From: Rubrivivax sp. SCN 71-131
GTDB taxonomy: Bacteria > Pseudomonadota > Gammaproteobacteria > Burkholderiales > Burkholderiaceae_C
Assembly (NCBI GenBank): GCA_001724995.1
Contig: MEFD01000013.1
Span: 1 to 64,000, forward strand
Direction of reading: 5' to 3'
DNA: 64,000 bases
The notes under the pieces are model-generated. The model was not told the DNA's origin, ran no database searches, and saw nothing but the letters and a program-made list of their open reading frames with translations. The translations under genes and the position numbers were made by a program. Positions 1 to 8,081 of this stretch are shown piece by piece (the stretch's first letter is position 1; each line of letters opens with the position of its first letter).

Positions 1-27
1 CGGTCGGTTCGTCGCAAGCGCCGACCG
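1..27. repeat. Short inverted repeat at window start
   Basis: CGGTCGG at 1-7 is the exact reverse complement of CCGACCG at 21-27, leaving a 13-nt loop. It sits about 70 bp upstream of the aldo/keto reductase start. It could be the end of an upstream transcript or an operator. No T-tract follows, so a classic intrinsic terminator is not supported. The rest of 28-93 holds only the ribosome binding site of the next gene. Confidence 0.3.
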
Positions 28-93
28 ACCACCGCCGTGGACAACCCTGCGCCACGGTACTTCAACGGCCCTCATGGGCCGAGAGGTTGCCTT

Positions 94-1107
94 ATGAGCC
101 AGCGGACCCTGGCCGGGCGTGACGTCAAGCCCATCGGCCTGGGCTGCATGAACCTCAGCCACGCCTACGGCGCGCCGCCCACGGCCGCGCAGGGGCAGGC
201 GCTGCTGCAGCGCGCGCTCGAGCTCGGCGTGGACTGCTTCGACACCGCTGCGCTCTACGGCGGCGGCGCCAACGAGGAGCTGGTCGGCCGCGCGCTGGCG
301 CCGGTGCGCGATCGCATCACGCTGTGCAGCAAGGGCGGCCTGGTGATGCAGCCGCAGGCCGACGGCACCAGGAAGCGCGTCATCGACGGCCGCCCCGAGG
401 CCTTGCGCAGCCACGTCGAGCAGAGCCTTGCCCGCCTGCGCACCGAGCGCATCGACCTGTACTTCCTGCACCGCCTGGACCCGAAGGTGCCGGTGGAGGA
501 CTCGGTGGGCGAGCTCGGCCGCCTCGTCGCAGCCGGCAAGCTGGGCGCGATCGGCCTGTCCGAAGTCTCGGCCGCGACGCTGCGCCGCGCGCATGCCGTG
601 CACCCGATCGCCGCGCTGCAGACCGAGTACTCGCTGTGGACGCGCAACCCCGAGATCGCCGTGCTCGCCGCCTGCCGCGAGCTGGGCGCGGCGTTCGTCG
701 CCTTCAGCCCGCTGGCGCGCGCCTTCCTCACCAACACGCTGCACGATGTCTCGGCGCTGCCCGGGAAGGACATCCGCCGCGGCATGCCGCGCTTCGCCCC
801 GGCGGCCTACGCCGCCAACCTCGAGCTGCTGCCCCCCTTCGTGGCGCTGGCCGGCGAGGTCGGCTGCACGCCGGCGCAGCTCGCGCTGGCCTGGGTGCTG
901 GCGCAGGGCGAGCACATCATCGCCATCCCCGGCACCACCGACCCGGCGCATCTGCAGGAGAACATGGGCGCGCTGCAGGTGCGGCTCGAGGCCGGTCATC
1001 TGCGCCGGCTGGACGCCATGATCGACCCCGCACGCGTCGTCGGGCCGCGCTACAGCGCGGCGGCGCAGGCCGACATCGATACCGAGGTCTTTGCCGACGG
1101 GCGCTGA
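94..1107 (+). CDS. Aldo/keto reductase
   Basis: This 337-aa cytoplasmic NADP(H)-dependent oxidoreductase of the AKR superfamily folds as a TIM barrel. The catalytic tetrad is visible: Asp50 and Tyr55 in DTAALY, Lys80 in TLCSKGG, and His126 in YFLHRLD. The segment IAIPGTTDPAHLQEN near the C-terminus is the usual cofactor-binding part of the AKR13/YajO-like group. I chose the ATG at 94 because GAGAGG lies 8 bp upstream; an in-frame ATG at 37 would add 19 residues without family character. The gene is followed by a convergent sulfurtransferase gene, so it appears monocistronic. The substrate cannot be read from sequence; general aldehyde reduction is likely. Confidence 0.9.
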   Translation: MSQRTLAGRDVKPIGLGCMNLSHAYGAPPTAAQGQALLQRALELGVDCFDTAALYGGGANEELVGRALAPVRDRITLCSKGGLVMQPQADGTRKRVIDGRPEALRSHVEQSLARLRTERIDLYFLHRLDPKVPVEDSVGELGRLVAAGKLGAIGLSEVSAATLRRAHAVHPIAALQTEYSLWTRNPEIAVLAACRELGAAFVAFSPLARAFLTNTLHDVSALPGKDIRRGMPRFAPAAYAANLELLPPFVALAGEVGCTPAQLALAWVLAQGEHIIAIPGTTDPAHLQENMGALQVRLEAGHLRRLDAMIDPARVVGPRYSAAAQADIDTEVFADGR

Positions 1108-1184
1108 GCGCAGCGCGCGCGTCTCTTGGTCTCTTGTCTTCCCGGGAGCGGCGGCGCCTGGCGCGGCCATCGCGCCTGCCGGCG

Positions 1185-2054
1185 TCAATCGTCGCCCAGC
1201 GCCACCGGCGCGCCGGGCCAGCTGCTCCACTCGCTCCAGCTGCCCGGGTAGAGCGCCGCGCCCTGCAGGCCGGCGAGTTCGAGCGCGAGCAGGTTGTGGC
1301 AGGCGGTGACGCCGCTGCCGCAGGACATGACGAGTTGCGCCGTCGGGTGACGCTGCGTCAACGCCTCGAACTCCGCCCGCAGTCGCGCGCCGGCCTTGAA
1401 GCAGCCGCTCTCGTCGAGGTTGTCGCGGAAGAAGCGGTTGCGCGATCCGGGAATGTGGCCGACGACCTTCTCGATGGTGTCGTTGGCGCCGGTGAAGCGC
1501 TCGTTCGACCGCCCGTCGAGCACGAGCAGCGGCCCGCCGTCGAGGTTGGCGAGCAGGGTCTCGCGGTCGACGGCGGCGACCAGCGCCGGCCTCGGGGGCA
1601 GGGTGCGCGCGGTCGCCGGCGCGGTCGGGCCCTGCGCGATCGGCAGACCGGCGGCCTGCCAGGCGGCCAGGCCGCCGTCGAGCACGGCGACGTCGGCGTG
1701 CCCGATCCAGCGCAGCATCCACCAGGCGCGCGCCGCGTAGGCGTTGCCGACGCCGTCGTAGACGATGACGCGGCTGTCCTCGCCGACGCCGCGCGCGGCC
1801 ATCGCGGCGGCGAAGGCCGCGCGCGCGGGCAGCGGGTGGCGCCCGTTGCGCCCGTTCGGCAGGGCGCTCAGGTCTTCATCCAGATGCAGGTAGTGCGCGC
1901 CGGGCAGATGGGCGGCCTCGTGCAGCGCGCGTCCGGCCTTCGGCTGCAGGAGCTCGAAACTGCAGTCGAAGACGATGACGCGCTCGGGTTCGCTGCGCTG
2001 CAGCGCATCGAGCTCGGCGCTCCCGATCAAGGGCTGGTGCTTCATGCCGCGCAT
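1185..2054 (-). CDS. sseA: 3-mercaptopyruvate/thiosulfate sulfurtransferase
   Basis: A 289-aa protein made of two tandem rhodanese domains (about residues 10-140 and 165-285). The active-site loop is SCGSGVTA with the persulfide-forming Cys245. The CG[S/T]GVT loop is typical of mercaptopyruvate sulfurtransferases, whereas classic rhodaneses carry CRxGx[R/T]. The enzyme transfers sulfur from 3-mercaptopyruvate to a thiol acceptor or cyanide in the cytoplasm. A start three codons downstream (2045) is equally possible. It lies between convergent and tandem neighbours with no evident pathway partner. The family call is secure; the preferred donor is inferred from the loop only. Confidence 0.88.
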   Translation of the reverse strand: MRGMKHQPLIGSAELDALQRSEPERVIVFDCSFELLQPKAGRALHEAAHLPGAHYLHLDEDLSALPNGRNGRHPLPARAAFAAAMAARGVGEDSRVIVYDGVGNAYAARAWWMLRWIGHADVAVLDGGLAAWQAAGLPIAQGPTAPATARTLPPRPALVAAVDRETLLANLDGGPLLVLDGRSNERFTGANDTIEKVVGHIPGSRNRFFRDNLDESGCFKAGARLRAEFEALTQRHPTAQLVMSCGSGVTACHNLLALELAGLQGAALYPGSWSEWSSWPGAPVALGDD

Positions 2055-2117
2055 TGTCGCGCTGCCGGCGCACGGGTACGGCCAAGGAGCAGCGAGGGCG
2101 GCGCGCGGGCCGGCCGA

Positions 2118-3281
2118 TCAGCCGTCCTGCAGCGCCTGGGCACGGCCGAGGCAGCGCGCGTGACGCTCGTCGACGCGGCGTGCGAACCACTCGGTGGTGA
2201 GCTTGCGCGTGAACTTCGGGCTTTGCAGGTCGATGCGCGGCAGCACCGCGCGCGCCAGCGCCCGCCCGCCCTGCTTCTCGGCCTGCGCGAACACGCGCCG
2301 GTAGAGTTCGCTGGCCTCGAAGTCGGGTCCGCTGCCCTGCTCCAGCTCGCGCCGCACGGCCGCGGGCGACAGGTCCAGCCGCGCCGCCACGTCCAGCGCG
2401 GCGCGCTCGGTCTGGCCGACGACGCCGGAGCCCGGCGGCGGCAGCAGGTCGCCGTCCAGCGCCAGCGGTCGCCCGACGAGCCTGGCCAGCGCCTGCTGGA
2501 AGGCCGCGTTGCGGCTCGCCCAGCGCCCGGCGTTGAAGTCGGCGAAGCGGTGGATCATGCGTCCGTAGGGCGCGCGGTAGGCGAGCAGGTGCGCGGCGCC
2601 GAAGTAGAGGCCGCCGCGGCGCGTGAAGACCTCGGTGCGCACCGAGCCGCGCATCGGGTAGGGATAGCGGTGCGCGCGCGCATGCTCCTGCGCGAAGGCG
2701 ACGCCGACCTGCATCGGCCCGCCGGTGCGCACGGGGTTGCGATCGGCGAGAAAGCTGCGCCCGAGCGGCACGCCCTCGATGAAGTCCTCGTAGAGCTCGC
2801 TCAGCTCGCGCTCGGTCTGCACGCCTTCGAGCCGCTCGGCCCAGCTGCGTCCGTCGCTCGAGGACAACGCCAGCGCGGCGCGCACGGCCAGCGCCGGAAT
2901 GCCGGCACGCTCGGCGCGGCGATCGATTTCCTTGCGTGCGATCGCCCCCAGCCCCGGCACCTGCGGGTCGACCTGATAGCCCGACTCCTGCTCCGTCACC
3001 GCAAGCACGGCGCACAGGTTGGCCGCCGTCGCCGGCAGCTCGAGCGCACCGAGGGCCGCGGTGAGGTCGGCCGCCCAGCCGGCGCGATCGCGCAGGCGCT
3101 CGGGCAGCAACTGCTCGACCAGCGCACGTGCCTGCGCCGGCCCCAGCCCCGCTTCGCCCGCCCCGGGTCCGGGCGTGCCGCAGCCGGCCAGGCCCAGAAC
3201 GACGGCGAGCAGCACCGCGGGCAGGCCGGCAGACGCAGACCGGGGCGCGGGCGCGGCGAAGGGCGTGGCAGACGGTCGCAC
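2118..3281 (-). CDS. DUF1615 family lipoprotein
   Basis: About 387 aa if translation starts at the GTG at 3281, which puts a signal peptide directly at the N-terminus ending in the lipobox LAGC; an ATG at 3431 would prepend 50 charged residues and overlap the divergent gene's control region. The body matches my memory of DUF1615 lipoproteins. The segment TEQESGYQVDPQVPGLG resembles the catalytic-Glu region of lysozyme-like transglycosylases (E-S-G-Y/F), so a cell-wall role in the periplasm is plausible but unproven. It is divergently transcribed from the multi-domain hydrolase that starts at 3436. Substrate and partners are unknown. Confidence 0.75.
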   Translation of the reverse strand: MRPSATPFAAPAPRSASAGLPAVLLAVVLGLAGCGTPGPGAGEAGLGPAQARALVEQLLPERLRDRAGWAADLTAALGALELPATAANLCAVLAVTEQESGYQVDPQVPGLGAIARKEIDRRAERAGIPALAVRAALALSSSDGRSWAERLEGVQTERELSELYEDFIEGVPLGRSFLADRNPVRTGGPMQVGVAFAQEHARAHRYPYPMRGSVRTEVFTRRGGLYFGAAHLLAYRAPYGRMIHRFADFNAGRWASRNAAFQQALARLVGRPLALDGDLLPPPGSGVVGQTERAALDVAARLDLSPAAVRRELEQGSGPDFEASELYRRVFAQAEKQGGRALARAVLPRIDLQSPKFTRKLTTEWFARRVDERHARCLGRAQALQDG

Positions 3282-3435
3282 CCGCGCATTGTCACGGTCG
3301 CGCGCGCTGGCGCGCGCCTGAGCGTCGGCGCGGCGCGTCCCTTCGATGCACCAGGCGCGAGGCCCCGGGCCGCGGCACACTGCGCCAAACTGCGCGCACG
3401 CATGGGCGTCGACCAGGGGCAAGGGGGACAAGGCG

Positions 3436-6339
3436 ATGGGCGAGCTGCTGGTACGCGATCAGCGAGGTCAGGCGGTGCAGGCGCTGCGGCGCGCGCTGGC
3501 GCGGCAACTGGGCGCGGACGCCGCGGCGTTTGGCGACCTCGCCGCGGGCGACACGCTCGATGCTGCCTGCGAGGCCGCGGCGCGACGCTGGCAATCGGGC
3601 GTGGGCCTGGTGGCCGATGGCGTCGTCGGCCCGCGCTGCCGGCAACTGCTCGGCCTCTGCGCGCCGGGGCTGCTGGCCGTCGAGCTGGGCCTGGCCACGG
3701 TGCGCCCGCTCTTCCCGGCCACCAAGCCGGCGAACATCGAGCGCTACCTGCCCTACGTCGCCGCGGCGCTGCAGGCGCTGGGCCTCGTCGACCCGCCGAT
3801 GATCCTCGCCGCGCTGGCCACCATCCGCGCCGAGAGCGAGGGCTTCGTGCCGATCGCCGAGATGCCCTCGGCGCTGAACACCCGGAGCGGGCGGGCACCG
3901 TTCAGCGCCTACGAGGGCCGGCGCGCGCTCGGCAACACGCAGGCCGGCGATGGCGCGCGCTTCAAGGGCCGCGGCTTCGTGCAGCTCACCGGGCGCGCCA
4001 ACTACGCCCGCTACGGCGAGCGCCTGGGCGTCGATCTCGTCCACGACCCCGACCTCGCCAACGCGCCGGAAGTCGCCGCGCTGCTGCTGGCACAGTTCCT
4101 CGCCGACAAGGCACAGGCCATGCGCCAGGCGCTCGCCGGCGGCGACTACGCTGCCGCGCGGCGCCTCGTCAACGGCGGCGTCCACGGCCTGCAGCGCTTT
4201 CGCAGCGTGTTCGAGCTCGCCGCGGCCGCCGGGCCCGCGCCGGCACCGGCTCCCACGCCTGCACCGGCCGGCCGCGGCGCACGGGCCGTGCGCCGCGCCG
4301 CCGCCAAGGCCGCCGCGCCTGCCGCGCCCGCGGCGAAAGCGCGGCCGCCGCTGACCGCGCGCAAGGACGCCATCGACCTGCGCGACCGCCCCTACCAGCC
4401 GCCGGCGGCCAGCCTCGACGAGGTCTTCCCGAGCGACGACGAGGTGCGCGCGCTGCTGCCGCGCTACACCCGCGCCGGGCTCATCCTCGACCAGGGGCAG
4501 GAAGGCGCGTGCACGGGCTTCGGCCTGGCCTGCGTCATCAACCACCTGCGCTGGCGCAAGGCCGGGCGGCCGGCGCGGCTGGAGTCGGTGAGCCCGCGCA
4601 TGCTCTACAACTTCGCGCGCCGCTACGACGAGTACAGCGGCGAGGACTACGACGGCTCGAGCTGCCGCGGCGCGCTCAAGGGCTGGTTCCACCGCGGCGT
4701 CTGCCTCGAGTCCGACTGGCCTTACGGCGACCCGGCGCTGCGCCCGCGCTACGGCTACGCGCAGCGTGCCGGCGAAACGCCGCTGGGCGTGTACTACCGC
4801 GTCGAGCTGCGCTCGATCACCGACCTGCAGGCAGCCATCCAGGACGTCGGCGCCGTCTTCGCCTCGGCCTTCACCCACGAGGGCTGGACGACGCTGCCGG
4901 CGCAGCAGCGGGCGCCGCGCGGGCACGATGAGCTGCCGCTGATTCCCTTCGACGGCCGGCGCTCGCAGGTCGACGGCCACGCCTTCGCGCTCGTCGGCTT
5001 CAACCGCAGCGGCTTCGTGGTGCAGAACAGCTGGGGCAAGGACTGGGGCCAGGGCGGCTTCGCCGTGCTCAGCTACGCCGACTGGCTGGCCAACGGCATG
5101 GACGCCTGGGTGGCGGCCCTGGGCGTGCCCGGCGTCGTCGTCGGCCGCTTGCTCGGCGGCGGCGCGGCGGCGCAGGCGCGCGCGGCCGGCGCCGACATGC
5201 GGCTGTGGTGGGACGAGGCCCAGGCCTACCGCCACAGCGTCGTGCTCGGCAACGACGGCCGCATCGAGCGCTACCTGACCGAGGACGAGGTCAGCCGCAC
5301 CCTGCTGCACCAGGTGGCGGGCCTGCCCGACCAGTGGTTCCGCGGCCGCGGCGGTGACGGCGCCAAGCGCCTGGTCATCTACGCCCACGGCGGCCTCAAC
5401 AGCGAGGCCGCGGCGATCGCGCGCGCCCGGGCCCTGGGCCGGCACTTCGCCGCCAACGGCTGCTACCCGCTCTTCCTGGTGTGGAAGACCGGGCTGCAGG
5501 AGACGATCGGCAACCTGCTCGAGGACGCCTGGCGCAAGAAGCCCGCCGCACCGGCCGCCGGCCCGGGCGAATGGCTGAGCGAGCGCACCGACCTGCTCAT
5601 CGAGCAGACGCTGGCGCGCCCGCTGGCGCGCCCGGTGTGGAGCGAGATGAAGGAGAACGCCGCCTTCGGCTTTCACTCCGGCCGCGGTGGCGACCTCCTC
5701 ATCACCGCGCTGCACAAGCTCGCCGACACCTGGGGCCAGGCGCTGCAGGTGCACCTGATCGGCCACTCCGCGGGCGCCATCCTGCTCGGGCGGCTGCTCT
5801 CGGCGATGGCCGCGCGCGGCAGCGCCGCGCTGCTGCAGTCGATCCACCTCTACGCCCCGGCGTGCACGCTGGCGTTCGCCAACCGTCACTACGCGGCGCA
5901 GCCGGCGCTCATGAAGCGGCTCTACCTGGACCTGCTCTCGGACCGCGTCGAGCGCGCCGACAGCGTGGCGACGATCTACCGCAAGTCGCTGCTCTACCTC
6001 GTCTCCAACGCGCTCGAGATCGACCTGCGCACGCCGCTGCTGGGCATGGCGCGCGTCTTCGATCCGGGCGACGGCGGTTGGGACGGCACCTCGGCCACGG
6101 GCGACACGCTGCGCGCCTGGCGCGAGGCTGCGGCGGCCGCGGGGCTCGAGCGCGGCCTCGCCGACAGCCGCGTGCAGTTGCTCGATGCCGACAAGGTGCT
6201 CGCCTGCCGCCAGCCCGAGCAGCGCATCCGCGCCGCGCACGGCAGCTTCGACAACGACGTCGAGGTGTTCACGCGCACGCTGCAGCGCATCACCGGCGGC
6301 GCGCTGGCGGCGCCGGTGGACGACTTGCGCGGGTACTGA
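3436..6339 (+). CDS. PG-binding / GH19-like / papain / alpha-beta hydrolase fusion
   Basis: A 967-aa protein with no signal peptide. Residues about 1-72 resemble a peptidoglycan-binding domain (WQSGVGLVADGVVGP). Residues about 95-265 resemble a GH19 chitinase/lysozyme, with candidate acid Glu133 in RAESEG and the hallmark FKGRGFVQLTGRANY. A Pro/Ala-rich linker (about 267-305) follows. Residues about 310-560 are a papain-like C1 peptidase with Gln353, Cys359 (QGQEGACTGFG), His515 (DGHAF) and Asn531 (NSWGKDWGQGGF). Residues about 640-870 are a serine hydrolase with HGGL at 651-654 and nucleophile Ser778 in GHSAG. All three catalytic sets look intact. AAGGGGGA lies 8 bp upstream of the ATG at 3436. 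The TpsB operon follows. The architecture suggests a cell-wall/protein/lipid-degrading effector or autolysin; the export route is not visible. Confidence 0.85.
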   Translation: MGELLVRDQRGQAVQALRRALARQLGADAAAFGDLAAGDTLDAACEAAARRWQSGVGLVADGVVGPRCRQLLGLCAPGLLAVELGLATVRPLFPATKPANIERYLPYVAAALQALGLVDPPMILAALATIRAESEGFVPIAEMPSALNTRSGRAPFSAYEGRRALGNTQAGDGARFKGRGFVQLTGRANYARYGERLGVDLVHDPDLANAPEVAALLLAQFLADKAQAMRQALAGGDYAAARRLVNGGVHGLQRFRSVFELAAAAGPAPAPAPTPAPAGRGARAVRRAAAKAAAPAAPAAKARPPLTARKDAIDLRDRPYQPPAASLDEVFPSDDEVRALLPRYTRAGLILDQGQEGACTGFGLACVINHLRWRKAGRPARLESVSPRMLYNFARRYDEYSGEDYDGSSCRGALKGWFHRGVCLESDWPYGDPALRPRYGYAQRAGETPLGVYYRVELRSITDLQAAIQDVGAVFASAFTHEGWTTLPAQQRAPRGHDELPLIPFDGRRSQVDGHAFALVGFNRSGFVVQNSWGKDWGQGGFAVLSYADWLANGMDAWVAALGVPGVVVGRLLGGGAAAQARAAGADMRLWWDEAQAYRHSVVLGNDGRIERYLTEDEVSRTLLHQVAGLPDQWFRGRGGDGAKRLVIYAHGGLNSEAAAIARARALGRHFAANGCYPLFLVWKTGLQETIGNLLEDAWRKKPAAPAAGPGEWLSERTDLLIEQTLARPLARPVWSEMKENAAFGFHSGRGGDLLITALHKLADTWGQALQVHLIGHSAGAILLGRLLSAMAARGSAALLQSIHLYAPACTLAFANRHYAAQPALMKRLYLDLLSDRVERADSVATIYRKSLLYLVSNALEIDLRTPLLGMARVFDPGDGGWDGTSATGDTLRAWREAAAAAGLERGLADSRVQLLDADKVLACRQPEQRIRAAHGSFDNDVEVFTRTLQRITGGALAAPVDDLRGY

Positions 6340-6394
6340 GCACCCCGGGGCCGGGCCGCGTGCAGGCCGCCGCGGCGTCCGTCCGGCGGCGCGC

Positions 6395-6424
6395 TGGACT
6401 CGGCCCCCGCCGTGTGGCGAGAAT
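6395..6424 (+). promoter_or_regulatory. Candidate sigma-70 promoter for the tpsB-CHAT-tpsA operon
   Basis: TGGACT (6395-6400) and GAGAAT (6419-6424) are separated by 18 bp, each matching 4 of 6 consensus bases, with predicted initiation about 25 bp before the ATG at 6456. It lies in the 116-bp gap after the multi-domain hydrolase. It is moderate-quality and could be chance in GC-rich DNA. Confidence 0.35.
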
Positions 6425-6455
6425 CGCCCCCTTCTCCCGAAGCGCCGAGAACCCG

Positions 6456-8081
6456 ATGCCTTGCGGTGCCCATGCTGCGCGCCTGCTGATGATCATCGCC
6501 GCCGTGCTGGCCGTGGCCGGTGCGCCCCGCGCGGGCGCTGACGGCTTCGCATTGCCGCCGGCCTCGGCCAGCCTGCCGGCGTCGGCGTCGGCGCCGGGCA
6601 CACCGATCGTCCTGCACGAGCTGCGCTTCGTCTTCGAGCGCGGCGCCGGCGCGATCGAGGCGGCCGAACTGCAGCGCCTGGCCCGGCCCTGGCTCGGGCG
6701 GCCGCTGCGGGCGCTGGACCTGGAGGACCTGCGCCAGGCGATCACCCGCGCCTACGTCGAGCGCGGCTACGTAAACTCCGGCGCCGTGCTCGACGACGAC
6801 GCGCAGCAGGGCACGACGCTGACGCTGCGCATCGTCGAAGGACGCCTCGCGCGCGTGCGGCAGACGGGGCTGCAGGGCCTCGCCGAGACCTACCTCGCCT
6901 CGCGCCTCGTGCACGGCGACGAGGTGCTCGACGTGAAGCGGCTGCAGGAGCGATTCGAGCTGCAGCTCGCCGATCCGCTGTTCACGCGCATCCAGGCGCG
7001 GCTGCTGCCGGACGACGCGCCCGGCCACGCCCTGCTCGATCTCGAAGTCCAGCGCGCCCGACCCTGGCAGCTCGCGCTCTTCGCCGACAACCACCTCGCC
7101 CCGGCGGTGGGTGCCGCGCAGGGCGGCGTCGAGGGCAGCCTGCGCAACCTGCTCGGCTGGGGCGACGCGCTGGGCGCGGTGGTTGGCGCCAGCGAAGGCA
7201 GCGTCAACGGCGACGCGAGCTGGCAGCTTCCGCTGGGCGGCACGCGCACGCTGCTGACGCTGCGGCTGGCGCGCGGCGACACCTCGCTGATCGAGGAACC
7301 GGTGGCGGCGCTGGACATCGACAGCCGCGTCCATACGCGCGAGGCCACGCTCGCGCACCCGCTGCTGGACGCGCCGCGCCGGCGCTGGCTGCTCGGCCTC
7401 ACGCACGCGCGGCGCAGCAACCGCACGACGCTTGCCGGCGAACCCTTTTCCTTCGTCAGCGGCGAGGACAGCGGCACCACGCGCGTCGAGTCCTGGCGGT
7501 TGTTCCAGGAGCTCACGCTGCGCCGCGATCGCCACGTGCTGGCGCTGCGCGCCAGCCTCGTCCAGGGGCGCAACAACCTCGCCGCCGATTCCGCGCTGCC
7601 GGGCGTGGCGCCGCGCCGCTATCGGCTGTGGCAACTGCAGGCGCAGGCCGTGCTCGGGCAGGACGAGGCCGGACGCCGCATCGTGCTGCGCGGCCAGGCC
7701 CAGCACGCAGAGCAGCGCCTGGTGCCGCTGGAGCAGATGGCCCTGGGCGGTCGCTACACGGTGCGCGGCTACCGCGAGAACCAGTTCGTGCGCGACAACG
7801 GCTTCGCGCTCGGCGCCGAATGGCACTGGCCGCTGTGGCGCGACGAGGCGCGGCGCGCCAGCCTGACCCTCATCCCCTTCGCCGAAGGCGCACGCGCGTG
7901 GAACCGGGGCGAGCCGCGCGCGCGCCTGGCGTCCATCGGCATCGGGCTGGCGTGGACGCTGGCCGAACTCGAAGGCGAGCTGCATTTCGCCCGGCGCCTC
8001 GAGCGCCGGCCCATCGACACCCACGCAGGCCTGCAGGACCATGGCATCCATCTCTCGCTGCGCTGGCGGCCGGCGTTCTGA
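6456..8081 (+). CDS. TpsB outer-membrane transporter (ShlB/FhaC/HecB family)
   Basis: This 541-aa protein is the pore component of a two-partner (type Vb) secretion system. A signal peptide covers about residues 1-28. A POTRA-like periplasmic region follows, including VLHELRFVFERGAGAI and the AYVERGYVNSGAVLDDD segment. From about 210 on the sequence is a 16-strand barrel of FhaC type. The conserved motif VRGYREN (436-442, invariant Arg437) marks the loop that folds into the pore. The ATG at 6456 is used because the signal peptide begins there. It overlaps the downstream CHAT gene by 41 nt, and tpsA follows, so the three are co-transcribed. It should export the TpsA protein encoded at 10326-13385. 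Confidence 0.9.
   Translation: MPCGAHAARLLMIIAAVLAVAGAPRAGADGFALPPASASLPASASAPGTPIVLHELRFVFERGAGAIEAAELQRLARPWLGRPLRALDLEDLRQAITRAYVERGYVNSGAVLDDDAQQGTTLTLRIVEGRLARVRQTGLQGLAETYLASRLVHGDEVLDVKRLQERFELQLADPLFTRIQARLLPDDAPGHALLDLEVQRARPWQLALFADNHLAPAVGAAQGGVEGSLRNLLGWGDALGAVVGASEGSVNGDASWQLPLGGTRTLLTLRLARGDTSLIEEPVAALDIDSRVHTREATLAHPLLDAPRRRWLLGLTHARRSNRTTLAGEPFSFVSGEDSGTTRVESWRLFQELTLRRDRHVLALRASLVQGRNNLAADSALPGVAPRRYRLWQLQAQAVLGQDEAGRRIVLRGQAQHAEQRLVPLEQMALGGRYTVRGYRENQFVRDNGFALGAEWHWPLWRDEARRASLTLIPFAEGARAWNRGEPRARLASIGIGLAWTLAELEGELHFARRLERRPIDTHAGLQDHGIHLSLRWRPAF

Noticed and set aside
324..4931. A 1535-codon plus-strand open frame
   Set aside because: It crosses the reductase, two minus-strand genes and the fusion gene in a wrong frame; no domain character.
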